In this document: one piece after another, positions 34,603-42,822 of the stretch | Layout: each line of letters opens with the position of its first letter | How positions within the stretch are numbered: the first letter of the stretch is position 1 | Assembly: GCA_903831085.1 (NCBI GenBank) | Contig: CAIKWE010000011.1 | Location: 1-44,860, forward strand | From: an uncultured Verrucomicrobiota bacterium | GTDB taxonomy: Bacteria > Verrucomicrobiota > Kiritimatiellia > Kiritimatiellales > Tichowtungiaceae | Direction of reading: 5' to 3' | Length of the DNA: 44,860 bases | Made by a program: the position numbers and the translations under genes | The notes under the pieces: model-generated | What the model was told of the DNA's origin: nothing | Databases searched by the model: none | The model's input: the letters and a program-made list of their open reading frames with translations, nothing else

Positions 34603-35637
34603 ATGCAAAACCAGCGCGTGTTGATTCCATTGATCGGCGTCATTGCCTTGGTGATGGTCGGGTTTGTCCTGAAAACGGCGCAGGCCGTTATTCTGCCGCT
34701 GGTCATTGCCTGGTTTCTTTCCTACCTCTTCGCGCCGCCGGTCAACTTTCTGGCGCGGCACCGCGTTCCGACGGGCCCGGCGGTCGCCGTGGTCATGATT
34801 CTGCTGTTCGGGTTTTTCTATCTGACCGGTCTTTTCCTCTATGAGCGCTCGATGGCGTTTGTGGAGGAATATCCGAAATACGCCGATCAGTTCACGCAGA
34901 TCACCGCAGTTGTCGCGGAACGCTATACCATGCCGTCGTGGCTGTCTTTCGGTCAGATTGATTGGAAACAGCAGATCGGACAGCACCTGATTGCCTTTTC
35001 TGGATCCTTCATCACGTTCACCGGTAATCTGGCGATGGTGCTTATTTTTCTGATTTTCATGCTGCTCGGCAAACCGTATTTCGAAAGCAAAATCCAGCGG
35101 GCTTTTCCGGACGCTCAAGGCAAACGCATTGCGACAGTGACTGCTTCTATCGCGGGCCAGATCAGCCGCTATCTTTATGTTAAACTGCTTCTGAGCACGG
35201 CTTCCAGCCTGCTGGTCTGGATTGTACTCGTTATCGGCAAGTCGGATTTCCCATTCACCTGGGCGGTGCTGACGTTTCTGCTCAGCTTTATTCCAAACAT
35301 TGGAACGGTTGTGGCCTCAATCCCGCCGGTATTGCTGGCGTTCGTGCAGTTCTATCCCAACTTCTGGGTGGCGGCGGGTATTGCGATCGCGCTGCTGATC
35401 ATCCATCAAGTCATCGGCTGCTTTGTTGAACCGAAGGTTCTGGGCGACAAACTCAATCTCAGCCCGATGGCCATTCTGCTCTCGCTGGTTTTCTGGGGCT
35501 GGCTGTGGGGTATCACTGGCGCATTGCTGGCCGTGCCGATCGCCGCCGCGGTCAAAATTGTCTGCGAAAATATCGAAATGCTAAAGCCGGTCGCCGTGCT
35601 GATGGGCGCGGATACGCACGACTCGAACCCGGTGTGA
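34603..35637 (+). CDS. AI-2E/PerM-family membrane transporter
   Basis: A 344-residue membrane protein with about eight hydrophobic segments and an extracytoplasmic or cytosolic region near 85-135. The family motif is LSFIPNIGTVVASIPP, followed by FVEPKVLGDKLNLSPMAIL and the C-terminal WGWLWGITGALLAVP. Substrates of this family vary (autoinducer-2 export, ion antiport) and cannot be assigned. The TTCCAA palindrome at 35291-35305 falls exactly on the conserved IPNIG codons. It lies between leuD and nadC in the same orientation. Confidence 0.88.
   Translation: MQNQRVLIPLIGVIALVMVGFVLKTAQAVILPLVIAWFLSYLFAPPVNFLARHRVPTGPAVAVVMILLFGFFYLTGLFLYERSMAFVEEYPKYADQFTQITAVVAERYTMPSWLSFGQIDWKQQIGQHLIAFSGSFITFTGNLAMVLIFLIFMLLGKPYFESKIQRAFPDAQGKRIATVTASIAGQISRYLYVKLLLSTASSLLVWIVLVIGKSDFPFTWAVLTFLLSFIPNIGTVVASIPPVLLAFVQFYPNFWVAAGIAIALLIIHQVIGCFVEPKVLGDKLNLSPMAILLSLVFWGWLWGITGALLAVPIAAAVKIVCENIEMLKPVAVLMGADTHDSNPV
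35291..35305. repeat. TTCCAA-N3-TTGGAA palindrome, site 9
   Basis: Exact core with spacer ACA, on the conserved IPNIG codons of the AI-2E-family permease. Confidence 0.88.
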
Positions 35638-35646
35638 TGGAGGGAT

Positions 35647-36510
35647 ATGAAACTGCCGGACATCCTTTCGTTTCCTGAAGTGAAACTGCGCATCCGCGAA
35701 GCGCTAGCCGAAGATCTCGGCTCGAAGAAACTCGATGCCACTTCGTTCGCGCTGGTGCCGAAAGGTGAGATAGCCAAGGCACATCTTGTCGCCCGTGAGA
35801 AGGGCGTACTGGCGGGCGGTTCGGTGGCCGCTGAAGTTTTTCGGCAAGTGGATTCATCTCTTAAGATCGTTCAGAAGAAGAAGGACGGTTTTGTCATTAA
35901 ACCCGGCGATGTCGTATTGAGCATTTCCGGTTCCGCTCGAGCCATGCTGATCGCCGAGCGCACCGCGCTCAATTTTGTCCAGCGCATGACCGGTATCGCC
36001 ACCATGACCCGCCGCTATGTTGAAGAAGCCGATAATCCGGACGTGCTGATTCTCGACACCCGTAAAACCACGCCGACCCTGCGGACGTTTGAAAAATACG
36101 CTGTTGTCTGCGGCGGCGGCACCAATCACCGTTACGGTCTGTTCGACCGCGTTCTGATCAAAGACAATCATCTGGCTCACTGGACGCGCAACGGCGGAAC
36201 GCTTGCCGGTTCGATCACCGAGTCGCGCAAGAAATACCCGAACCTGCTGGTCGAAGTGGAAGTGGACACCGTTGAACAGTTGAAAGAAGTGCTGGTTGCA
36301 AAACCGGACTGGGTGTTGCTTGACAACATGCCGCCACCCAAACTGCGTAAATGCGTCAAACTCTGCGCCGGAATTTGCAAAACCGAAGCCTCCGGCGGTG
36401 TGAATCTCAAAACCATCCGCGAGATCGCTAAAACCGGTGTGGACGCTGTTTCTGTTGGTGCTCTGACCCATTCCTCGCCGTCGGCCGACCTAGCCCTCGA
36501 CTTTGTCTAA
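35647..36510 (+). CDS. nadC: Nicotinate-nucleotide pyrophosphorylase (quinolinate phosphoribosyltransferase)
   Basis: A 287-residue enzyme converting quinolinate and PRPP to nicotinate mononucleotide in NAD synthesis. Motifs are ERTALNFVQRMTGIAT, LDTRKTTPTLR, NHRYGLFDRVLIKDNH, VEVEVDTVEQ and EASGGVNLKTIREIAKTGVD. The length is right. GGAGGG precedes the ATG. The coaX ATG lies 1 base after its TAA. Confidence 0.96.
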   Translation: MKLPDILSFPEVKLRIREALAEDLGSKKLDATSFALVPKGEIAKAHLVAREKGVLAGGSVAAEVFRQVDSSLKIVQKKKDGFVIKPGDVVLSISGSARAMLIAERTALNFVQRMTGIATMTRRYVEEADNPDVLILDTRKTTPTLRTFEKYAVVCGGGTNHRYGLFDRVLIKDNHLAHWTRNGGTLAGSITESRKKYPNLLVEVEVDTVEQLKEVLVAKPDWVLLDNMPPPKLRKCVKLCAGICKTEASGGVNLKTIREIAKTGVDAVSVGALTHSSPSADLALDFV

Positions 36511-36511
36511 A

Positions 36512-37240
36512 ATGTCTGCAAAACCCACAACGCTCGTCGTCGATATCGGCAACACCAGCACTTCGCTGGCTGTGGCACGCGGCCTTACGCTTTCTTCAAT
36601 CCAGCGTACACCGTCGGCAACACCCGCGCTTAAACTTCACGCCGTTCCGAAGCGGGCGGTGATTGCCTCCGTGAAACCCGGCGTTAACAAGAGCTGGGAA
36701 AAGTTTCTGAAAGCAAAGGGTGTTGCAGAAATTCTTTGGGTGAATCATACCGTCAATCTGGGCGTACCGGTTTCTTATCCGAAGCCTGAAACCATCGGCG
36801 CCGACCGTCTCGCTAACGCCTGCGAAGCCGCGGCGGACTACGGTACGCCTGTTGTCGTTTGCGACTTCGGTACGGCGCTGACGTTCGACATCGTTAAAAA
36901 ACGGGAAGGGTACGTTGGCGGCATTATCTGTCCCGGACTGCCGCTCATGTTTGACTATCTTGCCGAAAAAACGGCGCTGCTGCCGCATATCAAGCCGGCG
37001 AAGACGAAACATATCGTCGGCAGGAGCACAGGAGAGGCGATGACCATCGGCGCACACTTCGGCTATCTCGGTATGGTGAAAGAGATTTTGGCTCAACTTA
37101 AAAAAGAGCTGGGACGCAGCACCAAAGTCTGCGCCACCGGAGGATTCGCCAAGTGGGTTTTCGAGGGCTGGGCTCACCCGGTTCCTGTCGACCCGCACCT
37201 GACTCTCAAAGGTCTCGCCCGCATCGCAACACTCAACTGA
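36512..37240 (+). CDS. coaX: Type III pantothenate kinase
   Basis: A 242-residue kinase of the ASKHA fold making 4'-phosphopantothenate, the first step to coenzyme A. It has the P-loop-like VVDIGNTSTSLAVA, the GADRLANACEAA motif, CDFGTALTFDIV and GGIICPGLPLMFDYL. ATG 36512 is preferred to an upstream TTG within the nadC end. In many bacteria birA lies between nadC and coaX; here the genes are adjacent with no birA remnant. Translation is probably coupled to nadC. Confidence 0.92.
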   Translation: MSAKPTTLVVDIGNTSTSLAVARGLTLSSIQRTPSATPALKLHAVPKRAVIASVKPGVNKSWEKFLKAKGVAEILWVNHTVNLGVPVSYPKPETIGADRLANACEAAADYGTPVVVCDFGTALTFDIVKKREGYVGGIICPGLPLMFDYLAEKTALLPHIKPAKTKHIVGRSTGEAMTIGAHFGYLGMVKEILAQLKKELGRSTKVCATGGFAKWVFEGWAHPVPVDPHLTLKGLARIATLN

Positions 37241-37249
37241 TTTTCTCAA

Positions 37250-37975
37250 TTATTTTTCTAAACCGATTGAGAGAATTTCATCATCAGTCGTACCTTCGGA
37301 GTGAATATAGGGCATGGTTCTGAACAGGCTGATCCTCTGCAGTTGATGGAGTACATCAGAGATCCGTTGTACCGACTCAACGCATCCTTCGATTTCCTCG
37401 AGTTCTCTCGCATCGGTCGTAAATTTTTGCAGGAGAGACAACCGCACTTGTAAAACGGTGGCTGGCTGGCCGATATGGTGACAGGCCGCCCCCAGAGTCT
37501 GGATCATAACGCGGTGCCGTTCGGCCTCCAGCAGGGTCTGTTGCTGATTTTCAACAGTTTTCCGTAACATGTGCTCTATACGCAACAGTTCTTCTGATGC
37601 CGCGATCTGACGCCGCATTTCCACGAGCACGTTATTAAAGTTTTCCTCGATATACCTGAGGTCGTCCGAATCCATTGTGTCAGTCAACGCAATCTTTTCA
37701 GGCAATGTGCCTTCTGCAATTTCCGTAACGTATTTCCGGATCTTCATAATATTGTCCGGATATTTCCGCAGAACCACATACCCCAGACGAGCAACCTGGA
37801 TTGTTAACGCAAGAATGAGGGCAATGACCGGAAACGTAAGTTGATTCTTGTCATATATCATGCCCATATAAAACAGTGCCAATGACGGAATAACCACTGT
37901 CAACACAATCGCGATCTTGGCCTGACTTCTCGCATTGTGCGCTACCATGGAGCGTTTATTGAACCAATGTTTCAT
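37250..37975 (-). CDS. Membrane histidine-kinase-like protein lacking the ATPase domain
   Basis: A 241-residue protein with two membrane segments (about 20-41 and 46-69), a HAMP-like region (about 70-125), a coiled coil, and a DHp-like helix with LGAACHHIGQPATVLQVRL (His166/His167), the H-box of two-component kinases. The protein ends about 55 residues after the second DHp helix with no N, G1 or G2 boxes, so it cannot bind ATP as a normal kinase. Possible roles are a phospho-acceptor scaffold or a regulator of another kinase by mixed dimers. No response regulator is adjacent and the downstream sequence shows no HATPase remnant. It is convergent with coaX. Confidence 0.75.
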   Translation of the reverse strand: MKHWFNKRSMVAHNARSQAKIAIVLTVVIPSLALFYMGMIYDKNQLTFPVIALILALTIQVARLGYVVLRKYPDNIMKIRKYVTEIAEGTLPEKIALTDTMDSDDLRYIEENFNNVLVEMRRQIAASEELLRIEHMLRKTVENQQQTLLEAERHRVMIQTLGAACHHIGQPATVLQVRLSLLQKFTTDARELEEIEGCVESVQRISDVLHQLQRISLFRTMPYIHSEGTTDDEILSIGLEK

Positions 37976-38027
37976 TCAGAACCTTCTGCTCTTTATGGAA
38001 TGTATCCGAGCTCCCGCCGATGAATCT

Positions 38028-38049
38028 GTGTGTAAAAACAGCTACACAC
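38028..38049. promoter_or_regulatory. Inverted repeat upstream of the kinase-like gene
   Basis: GTGTGTA-AAAACAGC-TACACAC, 53 bases upstream of the kinase-like ATG, in the 257-base gap 37976-38232. The rest of the gap is AT-rich, contains a nine-T run near 38132 without a good stem, and shows no gene. Confidence 0.35.
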
Positions 38050-38232
38050 CGAGCATACTTTCATCATATCAGTTTCACAACTGGTCTCCCGGTTTCTAAA
38101 CTACCGGAAGATTACTACCCACTCTCCGAAATACAGTTTTTTTTTGTGGATTTAATCCCTGCTTTTTATGTAGTGGATTTCCTTGCACACAACCCCGTGT
38201 GTCCGAAAACGTTTACAGCGCACAAGCCAATA

Positions 38233-39180
38233 CTAGACTTTCCGCAGCAGGAGCCAGAGGAAGAACGGTCCGCCGAGCAGTGCGGTGATCAGCCCAGCCG
38301 GCATTTCAACCGGAGCGAGCAGAGTGCGCGCAAGACCGTCGCAGACCACCAAAAACGCTCCGCCGAAAAGAATGACTGCAGGGAAAAGTTTCCGATGATC
38401 GGAGCCGATGAATTGCCGACAGATATGCGGCACCATCAGTCCAACAAACGCGATCGGCCCGCAGAAGGCGACGGCCGCGCCGGTCATCAGTGAAGCGGAG
38501 AAGAACAACATTTTTTTTGTGCGGTCGACATTTACGCCGCGCGCGCCGGCCAGCTCTTCGCCGGTCAGAAGCAGATTCATCTCGCGCGTCAGTAAAGAGG
38601 CGATGATCAGGCCGATCGTCGTAAAGACCGCCAGATGGATCGGCGTGGTGAACCCCACCACCGAAAAGCCGCCCATCAGCCAGCGGATCATGCGGAAAGT
38701 TTCGCCCGGATCGCTGAGATACTGCATCAGCAAAATCAGACTGGAGAAAAATAGATTCACCGCTACGCCAGCCAGCAATAGCGTCGTGGACGAAAATCCG
38801 CTTTTGACCCGCGCCAGTCCGTAGACCAGCAGAACCGTAACAAGCGCGCCGAAAAATCCGGCGATGGAAGCTCCGGCAACACCGGCGAAAAGCAGCGGCG
38901 CGCCGAAACGCATCCAGATGACGGCGCCGAGCGCCGCGCCGCCGGAAACGCCGAGAGTGTCCGGCGTCGCCAGCGGATTGCGAAAGAGCGCCTGAAAAAT
39001 CATGCCGCTGGCCGACAGCGCGATACCTGCCAGAAACGCCGTCAGCACGCGCGGAATCCGCAGTTTCATCAGAATCTCTCGACCCATCGGATCGTGCAGC
39101 ACATCGGTGCTTCCAATCATTGGAAACACAAGGAGCGTTGCCAGAGCCAGCAAAGTCAAAATGGTGAATTTTGTTTTCAT
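38233..39180 (-). CDS. btuC: Vitamin B12 ABC transporter permease
   Basis: A 315-residue FecCD/BtuC-family permease with about nine to ten membrane helices. It shows LRIPRVLTAFLAGIALSASG, FRNPLATPDTLGVSGGAALG, MGGFSVVG, and the coupling region with GPIAFVGLMVPHICRQFIG (the EAA-like loop that contacts the ATPase). The B12 assignment comes from the cobalamin riboswitch and btuB at the head of the operon, since the family also serves iron siderophores. The ATG overlaps the btuD stop by 4 bases. It is the last gene of the operon; no clear terminator follows. Confidence 0.9.
   Translation of the reverse strand: MKTKFTILTLLALATLLVFPMIGSTDVLHDPMGREILMKLRIPRVLTAFLAGIALSASGMIFQALFRNPLATPDTLGVSGGAALGAVIWMRFGAPLLFAGVAGASIAGFFGALVTVLLVYGLARVKSGFSSTTLLLAGVAVNLFFSSLILLMQYLSDPGETFRMIRWLMGGFSVVGFTTPIHLAVFTTIGLIIASLLTREMNLLLTGEELAGARGVNVDRTKKMLFFSASLMTGAAVAFCGPIAFVGLMVPHICRQFIGSDHRKLFPAVILFGGAFLVVCDGLARTLLAPVEMPAGLITALLGGPFFLWLLLRKV
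39111..39126. repeat. TTCCAA-N3-TTGGAAA palindrome, site 10
   Basis: Exact core with spacer TCA, near the 5' end of btuC, read as FPMIG on the minus strand. Confidence 0.88.
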
Positions 39181-39938
39181 TGCTCGGATGCCGGGGTGAG
39201 GGTTTCTTTACGGACAAAGGCGGTTTCAAAAAGCTCTTCGAGCGGCGCGGGTTGAATCAATTCCTGCGGTGTGCCGGTGAAGAGAGTCCGACCGTCTTTC
39301 AGGGCGATGATACGGTCGCTCCAGTGGGCGGCGCTGTTGAGGTCATGGTTGACGGCCAGAATGGTTGCGCCGCACTCGACGTTGATTTTTTTCAGCAGCG
39401 TCATCACTTCCGTCTGGTGCCGCCAGTCGAGAAAGGTGGCCGGCTCGTCGAACAGCATGACCGGTGTTTCCTGCGCCAGCGCGGCGGCGATGTAAACTTT
39501 CTGTCGCTCTCCGCCGGAGAGTGTACGAAGCGTCCGGCTTCTGAATTGCGCCGTGCCGGTGATTTGCAGCGCCCGCTCGACGGCATCGTCGTCGCGTTTT
39601 TGCGCTGGCGACAGCGCAGACAGGTAAGGGTAGCGGCCCATCATGACAAAGTCATAGACCGTGAGAGGAAACTCGATATCGTGCGTTTGCGGAACATAGC
39701 TGACCTGCCGCGCCAGCGCACGGCTGTCATAACTGCGGCATTCGGTTCCGCCGATTTTCGCCGAGCCTTTGTGCGGATACATGCCAAGCAGACAGCGCAG
39801 CAGGGTGGTTTTGCCCGCGCCGTTCGGGCCGATGATTGAAACATATTCGCCTTCGGTGACCGAAAACGAAACCCCGCGCAGGATTGGCGTTCCGTTCAGT
39901 TCAAGTGCAAGGTTTTCAATCTGGATGGCATTATTCAT
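39177..39938 (-). CDS. btuD: Vitamin B12 ABC transporter ATP-binding protein
   Basis: A 253-residue ABC ATPase: Walker A GPNGAGKTT (37-45), Q-loop YVPQTHDI, signature LSGGERQKVYIAAALAQ, Walker B VMLFDEPATFLD and switch His in AVNHDLN. It powers the BtuC permease. ATG 39938 is chosen because homology starts at MNNAIQIENL; it overlaps btuF by 8 bases. An in-frame start further upstream would run into btuF. Confidence 0.92.
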   Translation of the reverse strand: MNNAIQIENLALELNGTPILRGVSFSVTEGEYVSIIGPNGAGKTTLLRCLLGMYPHKGSAKIGGTECRSYDSRALARQVSYVPQTHDIEFPLTVYDFVMMGRYPYLSALSPAQKRDDDAVERALQITGTAQFRSRTLRTLSGGERQKVYIAAALAQETPVMLFDEPATFLDWRHQTEVMTLLKKINVECGATILAVNHDLNSAAHWSDRIIALKDGRTLFTGTPQELIQPAPLEELFETAFVRKETLTPASEQ

Positions 39939-40770
39939 GGAGGGCTTTGGCGAAATCTTCGAGAAGGAGAACAAAACGGGGACCCGGAATCCAGGCGTAA
40001 TCGTTGGTCATCACGACGGCGCGATACGGTTTCCAAGCATTGGAAGTGAAGTTTCCGATGTTTGCCGGCCGCTTGCTTGCGCCAGCGAGCGACGCGGGAA
40101 GAATATCGATGACCACATCAGGCCGCATGGTTGTGAGCCCTTCGGGCGATATTTCCGGATATCCTCCGGAGCTCTCGCAGGCGTTGACGCCACCGGCACA
40201 TTCGATCAGTTCGTCATAGAAGGTTCCTTTGGCGGCGACATACATCCGGCTCAGACTTTCGTCGTGTCCAACGCAGACAAGCACTTTTGGTTTCCGACCT
40301 TCGGGAAAAATTCTGTGCTCTGACGCAGTCAGTTCCAAGGTTTGGAAAAGTTCATGTGCTTTTGTTTCTGCGCCGCAGGCTTTGCCGATGGTGAGGATCG
40401 ATTGCATAATTTCAGCGATGTGTTCGTGTGAAACGCCGATGAAGCCGATGCCGAGCGCTTTGAGCTGTGTTTCAGTTTCCTTTTGCGTTGTGAGGCCGAT
40501 GACGAAGTCGGGCTGCAGCGCGACAATCATTTCCCAGTTCGGATCGTAGAGCCCGCCGACGGAAGGTTTGTTAGTGACGTCGGGCGGGTAGGAGCAGAAC
40601 CGGCTGACGCCGACGACTTCGTTGCTGAGGCCGAGCGCATAAAGAATTTCGGCGGTGCTGGGTGCCATGGCGACCACGCGCAGTCCGGCGTGCGGCTTCT
40701 GCGTAGTCCGCTCCCCGCACCCGGCGAGGAGCAGGGCGGCGGCGAGTAAAGTCATCAGGCTGGTTTTCAT
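39931..40770 (-). CDS. btuF: Vitamin B12-binding lipoprotein
   Basis: A 279-residue class III periplasmic binding protein with a lipoprotein signal (LLLAGC, Cys18) where E. coli BtuF is soluble. Motifs are VVAMAPSTAEILYALGLSNEVVGVSRFCSYP, split here as the two ends of one helix-strand unit, then GGLYDPNWEMIVALQPDFVI and PDVVIDILP. Its start overlaps the btuB stop by one base (TAATG). The gene contains two exact TTCCAA palindromes, read as FQTLE and SNAWK. Confidence 0.88.
   Translation of the reverse strand: MKTSLMTLLAAALLLAGCGERTTQKPHAGLRVVAMAPSTAEILYALGLSNEVVGVSRFCSYPPDVTNKPSVGGLYDPNWEMIVALQPDFVIGLTTQKETETQLKALGIGFIGVSHEHIAEIMQSILTIGKACGAETKAHELFQTLELTASEHRIFPEGRKPKVLVCVGHDESLSRMYVAAKGTFYDELIECAGGVNACESSGGYPEISPEGLTTMRPDVVIDILPASLAGASKRPANIGNFTSNAWKPYRAVVMTNDYAWIPGPRFVLLLEDFAKALHE
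40030..40045. repeat. TTTCCAA-N3-TTGGAA palindrome, site 11
   Basis: Exact core with spacer GCA, in the 3' part of btuF, read as SNAWK on the minus strand. Confidence 0.88.
40333..40348. repeat. TTCCAA-N3-TTGGAAA palindrome, site 12
   Basis: Exact core with spacer GGT, in the middle of btuF, read as FQTLE on the minus strand. Confidence 0.88.
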
Positions 40771-42587
40771 TAGAACACAAGTTTGGTGCCCGCGTAGGCG
40801 GAGATACCAGCGGTACCGTAGCCGTCAACTAGTTCGTACTTTTCGTTAGTCAGGTTTTCAACGCGTCCATAGATCAGTAGGTTTTTAGTCAACTGGAACC
40901 CTGCACCTGTTGTGAGTAATAAGTATTTATCTAGCGTTACCCCTGGGCCATCGTTTCGTTCGCCTGCAAAAGTGGCGGACAGGTATAGATTGAGTTTTTC
41001 AGTTGCTTGGAAATCGGCTCGTGCATTGATTTCGTGTTTTGGTTTTCGGCGCTCGTAAAATGCACTCGGGTCTTTATCGTCTACAAGCAAATACGTGTAG
41101 TTCAGGTTGAGCTTCAGATTATCGGTTGGCTTGGCATCTAAAAATGTTTCGAAACCCTTAGTTTCGACGTTCGCAGACTGAACGTAGCTGTACGTACTGT
41201 TGTCGTAGGAAGTTGTGTCTTTTAGCCAGGTTTGAAACCATGTGACGCCTCCTTTGAGTTGATCTTTTATCAGGTTCTGCTCAAGTCCGATTTCACCGCC
41301 AAGGCTTTTTTCCGGTCTGAGTTTTGGATTGCCACCATAAGGATCATGGAGCTGATAGAGCGAAGGTGAGCGGAATCCGGTTCCCAGAGAGGTTTTTAAC
41401 TTGGTTCCGGTTTCGTCCAGCAGATAGGCGCTTGTGAGCCGGTAAGTGTTTGCGTTACCCGCTTGCTCATGCTCTTCGTGCCGAATGCCGGCTGTGGTAA
41501 AAAATCTGTTAAAAAAATTGAATTGATCCTGCAGATAAAGGCCAATGGTCTGATTTTCGTAATCGCCCCCGAAAGAGTCTTTGTAGTCTTCATTTTCCCA
41601 TTCGGTTCCAGCTGTGAGGGTATTTTTTTCGTTGAGAACGATGTTATTTTGCCAGTCAGCATGGAGAATTTTACCAGCATAGTCACCGCCCCAAGAATAA
41701 TCCCGGTAATTTTCGGTAATGGCAAGTCCGCCTTTTTGTTCCCATATTTCATTAAACAAAGACAGGCGACCTTCTGTACGAAAATAGGTTTGATCGGCAT
41801 CATAACGGCTAGGATCATTGGGCGTGGCTGGAAAACCGCCATCGTAATCCCCCTTCGTGTCTACATGACGAAAAACAAAGTCGACCCCGGCGTACTCAGA
41901 GGGCGTAATGCCCACTCTAGAATGGATGGTTGTGTTTTTATAACCGTCATCTTCTGTCCCCCCCTTTAGTGCAGAAAACCCCGCGGTTTCATAGCGAGAA
42001 ATACTCGCGCAATAGTTGGCAAAATCATTTCCACCCTGCGAACCGCCAGCGGTACGCAAAGTACGGTAGGAGCCAGTCTCCAAATCAAAATAATTAGATG
42101 GCGGACCTTCACCGTGTTTGGTGCGGATATTGATAACTCCGCCGATGGCATCCGAGCCGTATAGTGTACTTTGCGGGCCGCGTAAAATCTCAATTTGCTC
42201 AATGTCATCGGCGGTTAAATGTGCTAGATCAGGTTGGCGAACCGGCGATGTAGGATCGTTAACAGGTATACCGTCGATAAAAATTTTTACGTGCTCGGCT
42301 TTAGAACCCCGAATATAGAGTGAAGATTGTTGCCCTGGACCCCCACTCTGATTAAATGAAATTCCGGGCGTAGTCTGTACCGCATCCACTACATTTTTTA
42401 GCTGGTATCGCTCAATGTCTGAGCCGGTTACAACGCTGACGGAACTTCCAACATGATCAATCGGAACCGGTGTTTTTGTTGCCGTGACGACGATGCGTTC
42501 CGCAGCAAAGACGGTGTTGGTGGTTTCGGCACGGAGGCCGATGAGCAATGAGCCGCTTAACACGGCTCCGAGAATCCATTTCTGCAT
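40770..42587 (-). CDS. btuB: TonB-dependent vitamin B12 outer-membrane receptor
   Basis: A 605-residue beta-barrel receptor. A signal peptide (about 1-20) is followed by a TonB box (RIVVTATKTP), a plug domain (about 35-155, ending QIEILRGPQSTLYGSDAIGG) and a 22-strand barrel ending in aromatic-terminated VF. LGTGFRSPSLYQL and NLTNEKYELVDGYGTAGISA are typical of BtuB-class receptors, and the length equals E. coli BtuB. A cobalamin riboswitch lies immediately upstream and the btuF ATG overlaps its stop. Confidence 0.93.
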   Translation of the reverse strand: MQKWILGAVLSGSLLIGLRAETTNTVFAAERIVVTATKTPVPIDHVGSSVSVVTGSDIERYQLKNVVDAVQTTPGISFNQSGGPGQQSSLYIRGSKAEHVKIFIDGIPVNDPTSPVRQPDLAHLTADDIEQIEILRGPQSTLYGSDAIGGVINIRTKHGEGPPSNYFDLETGSYRTLRTAGGSQGGNDFANYCASISRYETAGFSALKGGTEDDGYKNTTIHSRVGITPSEYAGVDFVFRHVDTKGDYDGGFPATPNDPSRYDADQTYFRTEGRLSLFNEIWEQKGGLAITENYRDYSWGGDYAGKILHADWQNNIVLNEKNTLTAGTEWENEDYKDSFGGDYENQTIGLYLQDQFNFFNRFFTTAGIRHEEHEQAGNANTYRLTSAYLLDETGTKLKTSLGTGFRSPSLYQLHDPYGGNPKLRPEKSLGGEIGLEQNLIKDQLKGGVTWFQTWLKDTTSYDNSTYSYVQSANVETKGFETFLDAKPTDNLKLNLNYTYLLVDDKDPSAFYERRKPKHEINARADFQATEKLNLYLSATFAGERNDGPGVTLDKYLLLTTGAGFQLTKNLLIYGRVENLTNEKYELVDGYGTAGISAYAGTKLVF

Positions 42588-42609
42588 TTTCTTTTCCCTG
42601 CCCCTTACG

Positions 42610-42730
42610 CGGAGGCTGTTAAAGGTTCCGGCAGAAAGGCGGTGTTCCGGCTTTTACGGTTGCGCGACAGCGGCTGGTTTTCACAGCACTTCCCCTGCGC
42701 TTTCTGCATCAGGGACGGACGGTAGAGGCA
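42610..42730 (-). promoter_or_regulatory. Cobalamin riboswitch upstream of btuB
   Basis: Read on the minus strand, the leader contains GGGAAGTGCTGTGAAAACC (42694-42676), the B12-box GCGCAACCGTAA (42665-42654) and GCCGGAACACCGCC (42652-42639), in the order and spacing of the cobalamin riboswitch core (GGGAA...GTGAAAA...CGCAAC.GTAA...GCC.G...CC.GCC). A CCCTG/CAGGG stem precedes the core. Binding of adenosyl- or aquo-cobalamin should repress btuB translation; GGAGG-like bases at 42611-42614 on the opposite strand are not part of it. Boundaries are approximate. Confidence 0.92.
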
Positions 42731-42747
42731 AGAGGCAGGGGGGTCAA
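42719..42747 (-). promoter_or_regulatory. Possible promoter of the btu operon
   Basis: Minus strand TTGACC (42747-42742), 17-base spacer, TACCGT (42724-42719). The -35 is good and the -10 poor (3 of 6). It lies between the rplT terminator and the riboswitch core, where a promoter is required. Confidence 0.35.
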
Positions 42748-42768
42748 GAAATGTATTCGTTGCGGCAC

Positions 42769-42797
42769 AAAAAAACCCGGCCGCGGTTGCGGTCGGG
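42769..42797 (-). terminator. Intrinsic terminator of rpmI-rplT
   Basis: Minus strand CCCGACCGC-AACC-GCGGCCGGG (one A-C mismatch) followed by seven Ts. It lies 25 bases after the rplT stop and separates the ribosomal genes from the btu operon. Confidence 0.85.
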
Positions 42798-42822
42798 ATT
42801 TTCGATGCTCAGCCGAGATGCG

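Noticed and set aside
36508-36514. A birA gene expected between nadC and coaX
   Set aside because: The two genes are one base apart; no remnant exists.
38233-40770. The ABC genes considered as an iron-siderophore (Fec/Fhu) system
   Set aside because: The family resemblance allows it, but the cobalamin riboswitch and BtuB-type receptor at the head of the same operon favour vitamin B12.
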